Assembly: GCA_902583785.1 (NCBI GenBank)
Contig: CACHXE010000003.1
Location: 1 to 56,577 of the forward strand
Direction of reading: 5' to 3'
Length of the DNA: 56,577 nt
Source of the DNA: an uncultured Pelagibacteraceae bacterium
GTDB lineage: Bacteria > Pseudomonadota > Alphaproteobacteria > Pelagibacterales > Pelagibacteraceae
Under the pieces are notes generated by a model. The model was given only the letters and a program-made list of their open reading frames with translations, had not been told where the DNA came from and made no database searches. The position numbers and the translations under genes were made by a program. Below, one piece after another: positions 32,095-41,420 of this stretch (its first letter is position 1; each line of letters opens with the position of its first letter).

Positions 32095-32529
32095 ATGAGG
32101 AATATTTTGTTTGTGTGCACAGGCAATTCAGCAAGAAGTATTCTTGCAGAAGCTTTGATCAATAAAAATTATAGTTTAAAATTTAAAGCTTTTAGCGCAG
32201 GTAGCAATCCAACAGGGAAAATAAACCCTAATATAAAAAAATATTTAGAAAAAAAAAATTTCGATATATCAAATTATTCTTCAAAGAATTTTGACCAGTT
32301 TTTAAAAAATAAAATAAAAATTCATCAAGTTATAACAGTTTGTAACAATGCCCATAATGAGGTCTGTCCGGTCTGGCCTGAAAAAAAAGATATAATTCAT
32401 TGGGATATTGAAGACCCAGTTGAAAAAATTAAATCTGCTAGTTCTGATACAGAGATTGAAAAAGTAATTGATGAAACTTATGAAATATTATCTAATAAGA
32501 TTAAAGAATGGGTCTCAAATGAAGAATAA
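32095..32529 (+). CDS. arsC: Arsenate reductase / low-MW phosphotyrosine phosphatase family
   Basis: ILFVCTGNSARSILAEAL (CX5R P-loop), VITVCNNAHNEVCPVWP, HWDIEDPV. Confidence 0.88.
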   Translation: MRNILFVCTGNSARSILAEALINKNYSLKFKAFSAGSNPTGKINPNIKKYLEKKNFDISNYSSKNFDQFLKNKIKIHQVITVCNNAHNEVCPVWPEKKDIIHWDIEDPVEKIKSASSDTEIEKVIDETYEILSNKIKEWVSNEE

Positions 32530-33172
32530 AATATTTGTTGGTGAATTTATAGGAAGTTGTTTTTTAGTCATGATAATTGTTGGCTCAGGTTTAATGGCTG
32601 AAAACTTAAGTAATGACGTTGCTGTGATGTTAATTGCAAACACAATAGCAACAGGAGCAGGTTTATTTGTGCTTATTACAGTATTTGCTGATGTATCAGG
32701 AGCTCACTTTAATCCATTTGTAAGTATTGCCATGACAATAACGGGAAAATTAAAAAAGAAACTGCTACCCTACTATATCATTGCTCAATTGATTGGTTGC
32801 TTGATTGGTGTTGGTTTAGCCAATTTCTTTTTTGAACATGACATTTATGAATTATCTACTAAATCAAGAGATGGAATTTACATATTCACATCTGAAGTAA
32901 TAGCAACATTAGGGCTTATAATAATAATTTTTGGCTCTATGAAGTCAGGAAAAATTGCTGTTGCTGCTAGTGTTGGTCTTTATATTACAGCTGGTTACTG
33001 GTTTACTTCGTCTACTTCTTTTGCAAATCCAGCTGTTGCGATTGCTAGAACTTTTACAGAATCGTTTACTGGTATTAGTTATTTAAACACTCCTTATTAT
33101 ATCTTAGCTGAACTTGTAGGAATGTTAATTGCTGTATTTATTGTTAAAAAGTTATTTTTAGTGAAAAATTGA
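32519..33172 (+). CDS. Aquaporin / aquaglyceroporin (MIP family)
   Basis: VGEFIGSCFLVMIIVGSG, GAHFNPFVSIAMT, SFANPAVAIART; start at MKNKIFVGEF overlapping the arsC end. Confidence 0.88.
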   Translation: MKNKIFVGEFIGSCFLVMIIVGSGLMAENLSNDVAVMLIANTIATGAGLFVLITVFADVSGAHFNPFVSIAMTITGKLKKKLLPYYIIAQLIGCLIGVGLANFFFEHDIYELSTKSRDGIYIFTSEVIATLGLIIIIFGSMKSGKIAVAASVGLYITAGYWFTSSTSFANPAVAIARTFTESFTGISYLNTPYYILAELVGMLIAVFIVKKLFLVKN

Positions 33173-33308
33173 AAAATACAAAACTTGCCAATCGGATAAG
33201 TTTAATTAAAAAATATTAAAAATTTGTAAACTACAGGTTGTATAAAATTAACTTTTAGATTTATGAATTCTGTGATTAAATTAATCATCTAATAATCTGG
33301 AGGTAAAA

Positions 33309-33518
33309 ATGGGAAAAAAACTAAAAAAAAATGAGAAGAAAAAAACAAAAATTTTAAAAGCAATTGATAGACTGAAAAATAAAATTAAGGCCAAAGAAAA
33401 AAAATTGTCAAAAGTTAATATTAAAATTGCTGGTTTAGAAAAAAAGGTTGCAGAAAAAAAAGCAAAAAAGCTTGCTAAGAAAAATGCAGAGAAGTCTCCT
33501 GCATCTATAAATAATTAA
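33309..33518 (+). CDS. Small lysine-rich protein, predicted helical/coiled coil
   Basis: 69 aa with about 26 Lys; GGAGG RBS upstream (tctggaggtaaaaatg). Confidence 0.65.
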   Translation: MGKKLKKNEKKKTKILKAIDRLKNKIKAKEKKLSKVNIKIAGLEKKVAEKKAKKLAKKNAEKSPASINN

Positions 33519-33532
33519 TATCAAAAAATTGT

Positions 33533-33565
33533 CTTTCTCCCTTCTCTTAAATAAGAGGGAGAAAG
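33533..33565. other. Intergenic stem-loop
   Basis: CTTTCTCCCTTCTCTT-AAAT-AAGAGGGAGAAAG, near-perfect stem with a small bulge. Confidence 0.6.
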
Positions 33566-33611
33566 TAGTGAATTAACAAGATTTAACGGGGATAATAACG
33601 ATTTAAACATC

Positions 33612-33656
33612 AAATTTTGTTAAGACTTCTTTTAAAGAAACTAAGTAACAAAATTT
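33612..33656. other. Intergenic stem-loop with nested inner stem
   Basis: AAATTTTGTTA...TAACAAAATTT perfect 11-bp outer arms enclosing TTCTTT-T-AAAGAA. Confidence 0.55.
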
Positions 33657-33728
33657 TTTAATTATTATTAAAGTTTTATGAATTTAAACATTATATCTTA
33701 TAAAGAGATATATATTTGATTTATAATG

Positions 33729-33761
33729 AAATACGCTCGATAAATTTTACCGAGCGTATTT
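33729..33761. terminator. GC-containing hairpin between convergent genes, possible bidirectional terminator
   Basis: AAATACGCTCG-ATAAATTTTAC-CGAGCGTATTT perfect 11-bp stem. Confidence 0.55.
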
Positions 33762-33873
33762 TGAGGGAAACGTAATAAATTAATTAAAATAAATATTAAG
33801 GAAGTCTCATAATTAATTAATAATATAGAAATGCTAAAAAAATATTTAAATTAAGTTAAAGATTTATTAATTT

Positions 33874-35379
33874 TCAAGAATAAATGATATTAGAGTCGAC
33901 ATTCATCTCTCTTGCCAGGTTTTTAAGTCTTTTAGTTACTTGTTTTGAGACTATATCACTATGATTGTTAGGTATTTTCAAAAAAATAGTCTTATTTCGT
34001 TTATAAATTTTAAATTCATCTAACAACAACGAAGACATGCTAGTAAGTGACTCTGCTAATCTTAAAGCAGATCCCACTTGCTTTGAGGATAAAATCTCGT
34101 TGTTATTTAATAAGGATAGAAACTCATAATCCGGGTTATATTTTAAGCCACAATGTCTCCAAAAACTTGCTGATGCAACTTTTACCCTATCTTTATGATT
34201 TAGTTTTAGTAATGGAGTATTTAATACTTCCATAAAAACTAACTCTGCTTTTTGAAAAGCGCCTAGGCCCCAATCCATTTTACTTAAGATACAAGCCAAA
34301 GTTAGTAATCTTCGATTAAAATATTCGTTGTCTTCAAATAATGGTGAAATAAAATTAAAATATTTCTCAAAACTCTTTCCATAGTCCCCTTTTTTAAATG
34401 ATATACCATCAGTTTTTAATTTGAAAATTTCATCCTCGCTCACTCCTTGGTTTATAATTGTATTCATATGCCCCTCTCTCAGTCCACTGATTGAGCAAAT
34501 AACTTTTGAGGGGCTTGCTGCTTCAATTATTTCGTTAAGTATTATAGAGCTAAAAGGTAAATAGGGGGTTCTAGATTTAGTAATATATTCCAGTGATTTC
34601 AAAGATGATTTATTAAATTTTGAAATCCTATTTAAGTAATTAACTGCTACATCTTTTGAGAGTTTGTATTGATGTAAAATATGTAATGGGTGTTTTTCTT
34701 TAAAGAGATGATATTTAAATAATGATCTCCAAGTCCCTCCTACCAAATAAATATTTTTAAATTTCTTTTTAGAAAGCCATTTTTCATCTCTTAAAAGTTT
34801 TCTAACATATTTTCCCAAACTTTTTTTTTTTATAATAGGATTATTTTTAAGTCTTAATACTCCAAGAGGTAAAGAGGTTGTTTCAATAATTTGATTTTTA
34901 GAAACCCTGGCAAGTTCTAAACTTCCACCTCCTAAATCCGCAACTAGTCCATCTACTTCATCAAATCCTATTATTACACCGTTTGCTGATGTTCTTGCTT
35001 CTTCCTCGCCAGATAATACTAGTGGTTTTTTATTAAATATTTTTTCAATTTCTCTTAAAAATTCACTTGCATCAGTGGCCTCTCTAAAAGCTGCTGTAGC
35101 AATAATTTCTAAATCTTGAACGTCTGAAATATCTAAAATTTCTTTAAATCTATTTAAAACTTTTAAAGAACTTTTAATTCCATCAGGATTTAATTTTTTA
35201 GATTTATCTAAATTTTTTCCAAGTTTGCAGACTGCTTTTTCATTAAAAACTGGAATTGGAGAAATTTTAAAATTGTCATATATGAGCATTCTTACTGAGT
35301 TTGATCCAAGATCTATTATGGCTTGTTTAGACTTTTTATTAGACTGAAATTTAAAAAGATTTTTAAATTCTGGTTTCAT
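33874..35379 (-). CDS. ppx: Exopolyphosphatase, Ppx/GppA family
   Basis: AIIDLGSNSVRMLIYD, IATAAFREATDASEFL, LSGEEEARTSANGVIIGF, GLVADLGGGSLELA. Confidence 0.92.
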   Translation of the reverse strand: MKPEFKNLFKFQSNKKSKQAIIDLGSNSVRMLIYDNFKISPIPVFNEKAVCKLGKNLDKSKKLNPDGIKSSLKVLNRFKEILDISDVQDLEIIATAAFREATDASEFLREIEKIFNKKPLVLSGEEEARTSANGVIIGFDEVDGLVADLGGGSLELARVSKNQIIETTSLPLGVLRLKNNPIIKKKSLGKYVRKLLRDEKWLSKKKFKNIYLVGGTWRSLFKYHLFKEKHPLHILHQYKLSKDVAVNYLNRISKFNKSSLKSLEYITKSRTPYLPFSSIILNEIIEAASPSKVICSISGLREGHMNTIINQGVSEDEIFKLKTDGISFKKGDYGKSFEKYFNFISPLFEDNEYFNRRLLTLACILSKMDWGLGAFQKAELVFMEVLNTPLLKLNHKDRVKVASASFWRHCGLKYNPDYEFLSLLNNNEILSSKQVGSALRLAESLTSMSSLLLDEFKIYKRNKTIFLKIPNNHSDIVSKQVTKRLKNLAREMNVDSNIIYS

Positions 35380-37502
35380 TTCACCAATCTTAAATTTTGA
35401 GGTTTAGCTTTTAAAAGTGACTTACCACGACCTGATAAACTTGGGTTTTCCATAAAATAGGTATGTGCTGAAAAGCCTTTTTCTTGTTCTTTATGATAGT
35501 TTCCTAAGCTATCTAAATACCATGTTTCTGATTTATCTTTAAAGTTGGCTAACATAATTTGATCTAAAATTTGCTCATGCACAGTATTGTTTTCTATTGG
35601 AATTATAATTTCAATTCTTCTATCTAAATTTCTAGGCATTAAATCTGCAGATGAAATATATACCTGATTCTCTCTAGAGGGCATAGAACTACCATTTGCA
35701 AAACAATAAATTCTTGAGTGTTCTAAAAATCTGCCAATAAGGCTTTTTACTTTTATATTTTCAGATTGAGCTTTAATTCCAGGTCTTAAGCAACATACGC
35801 CTCTTACTGATAAATTTATTTTAACGCCTGCGTTTGAAGCTTCGTAAAATTTCTTAATAATTCCAGGGTCTACAAGAGAATTCATTTTTGCCCATATTTC
35901 TGCAGGTCTTCCTTTATTTGCATTTGCAATTTCATTTTCAATTTTTTTTTCAAAGAAATTCCTACTATTTATTGGTGACATAAAGATTTTATTTAATTTT
36001 TTTGGTTTTGCATAACCAGTTACATAATTGAAAAATTTTTCAACATCTTTGGCCAGGTCTTGATTAGAGCTAAACAGTGATAAGTCAGTATAAATTTTTG
36101 CATTAATTGGATGATAGTTTCCTGTACCCAAGTGAACATAGCTTCGCGTTTTAGTTCCCTCTTTTCTTAAAACTAAACTTGCCTTTGCATGCGTTTTGTA
36201 TTTTGCGAATCCATAAACAATTTGAACGCCAGCTTTCTCTAGTTTCCTAGATAATTCAATATTAGCTTCCTCATCAAATCGAGCTTTTATTTCTACTACA
36301 GCTGTTACAACTTTTCCGTTTTCTGCTGCTCTACTAAGTGCTTTTACAATAGGAGATTCAGGAGTGGTTCGATACAAAGTTTGTTTGATACCGATAACTT
36401 TGGGATCTTTTGCTGCAGCTTCTAAAAATTGAATTACTACATCAAATGTTTCAAAAGGGTGGTGTACAACAAAATCTTTGCTTCTTATAGCTGAAAAAAA
36501 TTTATTATCAAATTCTTTCAATCTTTCAACTTCTCTAGGATTAAATTTTTTAAATCTCAGCTTTGGATCTTTCTTTTTACAAATTTCATCTATATCTTGT
36601 ATTCCAACCAATCCTTCAACCTCATAAATATGATCTTCATCCATTTTAAATTTTTTTGAAATAAAATTTAAAAGTTTTTTGTTTGAATTAGTGAGTACTT
36701 CGAGTTTAACTACGTTTCCCCTTCTTCTTTTCTTAATTGCTTTTTCAAAATATCTCACAAGATCAGCAGCTTCATCATCTATTTCAATTTCGCTGTCTCT
36801 AATTATTTTAAACTGCAAACTTGCCTCGATATTATGGTCTGGAAATATTTCATTAGCAAATTTACAAATTACGTCATCAATTGTGACAAATTCATTTATT
36901 GTTTCAGAATTGTTTAGAGATACAAATTTTGGAAGTGCTCTTGGTATAACTATAATTGCATTTAGTTCTCTTTTTTTTTTTATTCTAGTCATTCTTAGTA
37001 AAATTGCTTGGCCTTTATTTGGTATAAAAGGAAAGGGATGTGATGGGTCAATGGCAGTAGGTGTTATTATAGGATAAATTGTTTCCTGAAAATATTCTCT
37101 TAGATACATAAGATCCTTCTTATTTAGTTCTGATATTTTTCGAATGAAAATTTTTTCTTTCGATAGCTCTTTTTTCAACTCTAGGAATGCTTCGTTTTGC
37201 TTCTTTAATAGATCTTTAGTTTTTAATACGACCCTATTCAATTGATCCTCTGCAGTTAATCCATCTGCGCTTAATTCGTCAAAACCATCTTTAATTTGAT
37301 TAAAAAGTCCAGCGACTCTTACCATAAAAAATTCATCTAAATTTGTACCTGCGATTGATAAAAATTTTACTCTTTCGAATAGAGGATTTGCTTCATCTTT
37401 TGACTCTTCTAAAACACGATCATTAAACTGAAGCCAAGATAATTCTCTGTTTATGAGTTGATTGCTAATATTAGATTTTTCTGAAAATAATGCTTTCGAC
37501 AT
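35376..37502 (-). CDS. ppk: Polyphosphate kinase 1
   Basis: NRELSWLQFNDRVLEE, IGIKQTLYRT, VEIKARFDEEANIE, KTHAKASLVLRKEG, HLGTGNYHPINAKIYTDLSLF. Confidence 0.96.
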   Translation of the reverse strand: MSKALFSEKSNISNQLINRELSWLQFNDRVLEESKDEANPLFERVKFLSIAGTNLDEFFMVRVAGLFNQIKDGFDELSADGLTAEDQLNRVVLKTKDLLKKQNEAFLELKKELSKEKIFIRKISELNKKDLMYLREYFQETIYPIITPTAIDPSHPFPFIPNKGQAILLRMTRIKKKRELNAIIVIPRALPKFVSLNNSETINEFVTIDDVICKFANEIFPDHNIEASLQFKIIRDSEIEIDDEAADLVRYFEKAIKKRRRGNVVKLEVLTNSNKKLLNFISKKFKMDEDHIYEVEGLVGIQDIDEICKKKDPKLRFKKFNPREVERLKEFDNKFFSAIRSKDFVVHHPFETFDVVIQFLEAAAKDPKVIGIKQTLYRTTPESPIVKALSRAAENGKVVTAVVEIKARFDEEANIELSRKLEKAGVQIVYGFAKYKTHAKASLVLRKEGTKTRSYVHLGTGNYHPINAKIYTDLSLFSSNQDLAKDVEKFFNYVTGYAKPKKLNKIFMSPINSRNFFEKKIENEIANANKGRPAEIWAKMNSLVDPGIIKKFYEASNAGVKINLSVRGVCCLRPGIKAQSENIKVKSLIGRFLEHSRIYCFANGSSMPSRENQVYISSADLMPRNLDRRIEIIIPIENNTVHEQILDQIMLANFKDKSETWYLDSLGNYHKEQEKGFSAHTYFMENPSLSGRGKSLLKAKPQNLRLVK

Positions 37503-37524
37503 ATATAAATGTTAAATTAAAAAT

Positions 37525-38049
37525 ATGTTTAAATTATATGCGATGAGACACGCTAAATCTAGTTGGGATTTTCCAGATTTAGAAGATCATGACAGGCCAT
37601 TGAATAAAAGGGGGGTAAATTCAGCAAAATTAATTTGTGAATTTTTTATTAAAAATAAGTTAAAATTTGATTTAGTTTATTGCTCATCCTCTAAAAGGAC
37701 AATACAAACATTAAATATATTGTCAGAAAAAATAAGTTTTAAAAAAATTATTAAAAAAAAAGCACTTTATCATGCTAGTGAGGATGAAATTATTCATATC
37801 TTAAAACAAACAGGTGATAATTATAAAACTTTACTTTTAATTAATCATGAACCTTCAATGAGTGAACTAATAAATCGAATTTGTCTTAAAGAAAATTCTG
37901 ATCAATTTGAAAATTTAAAAAGAAAATTTCCTACTGCAGCCGTTGCTGAAGTAAACTTTAATTTCAATGATTGGGAGAAGTTATCAAAAGTTAAAGGAAA
38001 ATTAATATCATTTACAAAACCAAAAGATCTTCAACCATCTAAGGAATAA
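37525..38049 (+). CDS. SixA-like histidine phosphatase
   Basis: KLYAMRHAKSSWDFPDLEDHDRPLNKRG. Confidence 0.88.
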   Translation: MFKLYAMRHAKSSWDFPDLEDHDRPLNKRGVNSAKLICEFFIKNKLKFDLVYCSSSKRTIQTLNILSEKISFKKIIKKKALYHASEDEIIHILKQTGDNYKTLLLINHEPSMSELINRICLKENSDQFENLKRKFPTAAVAEVNFNFNDWEKLSKVKGKLISFTKPKDLQPSKE

Positions 38050-38714
38050 CCGGCAGATCTTACTGTTCTGATAAGATCTTTCTTGCCATCAATATTTATT
38101 GCTTTTCTTAGTCTTCTTATATGAACATCTATAGTTCTGGACTCCACATAAATATCATCTCCCCATACGGAATTTAAAAGTTGCTCACGCGAATATACTC
38201 TTTTTGGATTTTTAATTAAAAAATCAATTATTTTAAATTCTGTAGGACCAACTATAACTTGCTTATCTGCTCTATAAACTCTTCGTTGAACTCTATCTAC
38301 TTTTAGATCCTCAAATACTACAACATCAGCAGCAACACTTGGTTTAGATCTCTTTAATAAAGCGTTAACTCTTGCAATAAGTTCTTTTTGGCTGAATGGC
38401 TTAGTTACGTAGTCATCAGCTCCTGTTTCAAATCCTTTTAGTTTGTCTTCTTCTTCACCTTTGGCTGTTAACATAATGATTGGGATATTTTTGTGAAGAT
38501 TGCTTCTTTTCAAATTTTTACAGACTTCAACACCTGAAATATCCGGCAACATCCAATCTAATAAAATTAAATCAGGATTTTTCTCCTTTATATTTCTAAT
38601 AGCTTCTTCTCCATTGACTGCATAATCAACTTTGTGACCCTCTTTTTCTAAATTGTATTTAAGCAAAGTTACGATGGGCATTTCATCTTCGACAATGAAT
38701 AAATTTGCCCTCAT
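38031..38714 (-). CDS. phoB: Phosphate regulon response regulator PhoB
   Basis: Receiver DLILLDWMLPDISG...MLTAKGEEEDKLKGFETGADDYVTKPFS; winged-helix VYSREQLLNSVWGDDIYVESRTIDVHIRRLRKAI; in the pst-phoU-phoR cluster. Confidence 0.95.
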   Translation of the reverse strand: MRANLFIVEDEMPIVTLLKYNLEKEGHKVDYAVNGEEAIRNIKEKNPDLILLDWMLPDISGVEVCKNLKRSNLHKNIPIIMLTAKGEEEDKLKGFETGADDYVTKPFSQKELIARVNALLKRSKPSVAADVVVFEDLKVDRVQRRVYRADKQVIVGPTEFKIIDFLIKNPKRVYSREQLLNSVWGDDIYVESRTIDVHIRRLRKAINIDGKKDLIRTVRSAGYSLDG

Positions 38715-39394
38715 TATCCTTTTGGTCGGTCTCCCTCTAAATAATCTCCTGTAATCAGAAAATAAACTTGCTCTGCAATATTAGTTGCATGATCTCCAAT
38801 CCTCTCAATATTTTTAAGCATGAAAAGTAGTTGGGTTACTTTTTGTATATCTTTTTTATTTTTTTCTAAATGGTTTACTGCAGCTTCCATATTACTATTA
38901 GTCATTTGATCTATTTCTTCATCAGAATTCCAAACATTTTCTGCTGTATCTTTAGCTCTATGTAAATACGAGTTTAAAACTGCATTGACTTGTTTTGATG
39001 CTTTTAAACCAGCTATTTCGAAATTTTTAGTAATATCATTAGGTAAATCAGTTCCAATTTTAGTTAATCGTTTTGAGATGTTTTTTGCTAAATCACCAAT
39101 TCTCTCTAAGTCTGAAGAAACTTTTAAGGCAACAACTGTTTCTCTTAAATCTATTGCCATAGGTTGCCTTAAGGCAATCAAATTTACAACTTGTTCTTCT
39201 ATATTTATTTCATACTTATCAGTCAATTCGTCATCTTTGATAGATTTTTCTGCTAAACTAATGTCTTTTTTAACTAAAGATTGAATAGTGTTTTCAAGCT
39301 GTTTCTCAACTCCAGTTCCCATTTTCACTATTGTATCTTTTAATAACTGAAGTTGCTCTTCGTAAGATTTTACAATGTGCGGTTTTTCACTCAT
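38714..39394 (-). CDS. phoU: Phosphate transport regulator PhoU
   Basis: VKSYEEQLQLLKDTIVKMG, LERIGDLAKNISKR, IERIGDHATNIAEQVYFL. Confidence 0.95.
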   Translation of the reverse strand: MSEKPHIVKSYEEQLQLLKDTIVKMGTGVEKQLENTIQSLVKKDISLAEKSIKDDELTDKYEINIEEQVVNLIALRQPMAIDLRETVVALKVSSDLERIGDLAKNISKRLTKIGTDLPNDITKNFEIAGLKASKQVNAVLNSYLHRAKDTAENVWNSDEEIDQMTNSNMEAAVNHLEKNKKDIQKVTQLLFMLKNIERIGDHATNIAEQVYFLITGDYLEGDRPKG

Positions 39395-40149
39395 TAACCA
39401 AACCTTCCTGTAATATAATCCTGAGTTTGCTGATTATCAGGATTTTTAAATATTTTATCTGTTGGTCCAAATTCTATAAGTTTTCCCAAATGAAAGAAAC
39501 CTGTTTTTTGAGATACCCTAGCTGCTTGTGACATTGAGTGGGTAACTATCACAATTGTGACCTCTTTTTTAAGATCATCTATAAGTTCTTCAATTTGAGC
39601 TGTTGCTATTGGGTCAAGCGCTGAACATGGTTCGTCCATAAGAATCACTTCTGGACTTACAGATATAGCTCTAGCAATACATAGTCGTTGCTGTTGACCT
39701 CCTGATAAACCAGTTCCGATTTCATCAAGTCTATCTTTAACTTCGTTCCACAAGGCAGCTTTTTTCAAACTTGTTTCAACTATTTGATCCATTTCTTCTT
39801 TGCTCTGTGCAATACCGTGAATAGTAGGACCATAAGCTACATTTTCATAAATTGTTTTAGGGAATGGATTGGGTTTTTGAAAAACCATACCAACGTTCTC
39901 CCTAAGTCTCACAACATCTAACTTTCTTGAATTCAGTTCTAGGTTGTCCATTTTAATACTGCCTTCAACTCTACAAATTTCTATGACGTCGTTCATCCTG
40001 TTCAAGCATCTTAAGAAAGTAGACTTTCCACACCCAGATGGTCCAATTAAAGCTGTAACTTCTTTTTCTGCTATATCTATAGAGACGTCAAATAATGCCT
40101 GTTTGGATCCGTAATAAACATTTACATTTTCCGCTTTTATTTTACTCAT
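39394..40149 (-). CDS. pstB: Phosphate ABC transporter ATP-binding protein
   Basis: [63 protein letters not shown]. Confidence 0.97.
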   Translation of the reverse strand: MSKIKAENVNVYYGSKQALFDVSIDIAEKEVTALIGPSGCGKSTFLRCLNRMNDVIEICRVEGSIKMDNLELNSRKLDVVRLRENVGMVFQKPNPFPKTIYENVAYGPTIHGIAQSKEEMDQIVETSLKKAALWNEVKDRLDEIGTGLSGGQQQRLCIARAISVSPEVILMDEPCSALDPIATAQIEELIDDLKKEVTIVIVTHSMSQAARVSQKTGFFHLGKLIEFGPTDKIFKNPDNQQTQDYITGRFG

Positions 40150-41420
40150 TTAGCTCCATTTCTTTTCAAATTTGTGTCTAACGATTTGAGCTGCCAAGTT
40201 CATTAAAATTAAAAAAGCTAGAAGCACCATAATACATGCAGATACTTTTTCAACGAAACCCCTCTCAGCACTTTCTGACCATATATATATCTGAACTGGT
40301 AAACTTGCAGCAGGATCAACTGGCGTACCAGGTATTGTATTCACAAAAGCAACCATTCCTATTAAAATTAAAGGGGCTGTTTCCCCTAAAGCTTGAGCCA
40401 AGCCAATTATCGTTCCAGATAAAGTTCCAGGCATTGATAGTGGCACAGTATGATGCATGGTTGTTTGCATATTACTTGCACCCATCGCTAAAGCAGCTTC
40501 TCTTATACTTGGGGGAACAGCTTTTAAAGAAGCTCTTGCAGCAATAATTATTGTTGGTAATGTCATAAGAGACAAAGTAATTCCTCCAACAAGTGGTGTC
40601 GATCTTGGTAAATTAAAAACTGCTAATAAAACACCAAGACCTAGCAAACCAAATACTATCGATGGAACAGCTGCTAAATTATTAATGTTTACTTCTATAA
40701 AATCTGTAAATTTATTTTTTGGTGCGAATTCCTCGAGATAAATTGCTGCTAGCACTGCGATAGGAAATGAAAACGCTAAACATACTAATATACTAAAAAC
40801 TGTTCCCATAAACGAGCTAGCTATACCTGCTAGTTCAGCCTCTCTTGAGTCAGGACTTGTAAAAAAACTAATGTTAAACTCTGATAAAATATCTCCTCTT
40901 TCATTAAGCATATCGTAAATCTGCAACTGATAATCATTTACTCTTCTATTCTTTTCGGGGATATCTCTTGGATAATTTCCCTTATGAACTTGATCAACAT
41001 CATCAGAAGCTGTTAATTTTATGGGCACTATTTTACCCAGAAAGTCTGGATTTTTTAAAAGTAGATCTTTAACCTCTGTCTCATATTTATACGAAACCAT
41101 TTGTATCAATTGACGATCCTCTTCTTCAGGAAGTCCGGGATCTAATGAGGTCATAGCTTTGTAAGCAACATCATAATAGTCTGCATTTTCTAGATCATCT
41201 TTTGATGGGCTTTCTGCATCGATTAAAAGTAATTCTTTATCATAATGAACTTCTGTTACTATCCAAGTTTTTTGGAAAGCTGAGTAACCTTTTGAAAATA
41301 TCTGAAACATAAAAACTGCTAAAAAGGTTAAAGCTAATCCTATAGCTATTTTGCCATACCATTGAAATCTTCTTTCAGCGTTATATCTTTTTTTAATAAA
41401 TTTTTCTTAAAACTATTCAT
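40150..41420 (-). CDS. pstA: Phosphate ABC transporter permease PstA; apparent 1-nt deletion near the 5' end (in-frame ORF starts at 41310)
   Basis: C-part IGLAQALGETAPLILIGMVAFV, SMPGTLSGTIIG. ATG at 41420 lies in the pstC stop (ATGAATAG); adding one A to the 7-A run (plus 41388-41394) gives MNSFKKNLLKKRYNAERRFQWYGKIAIGLALTFLAVFMFQIFSKG, an apparent missing first TM helix. Confidence 0.9.
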
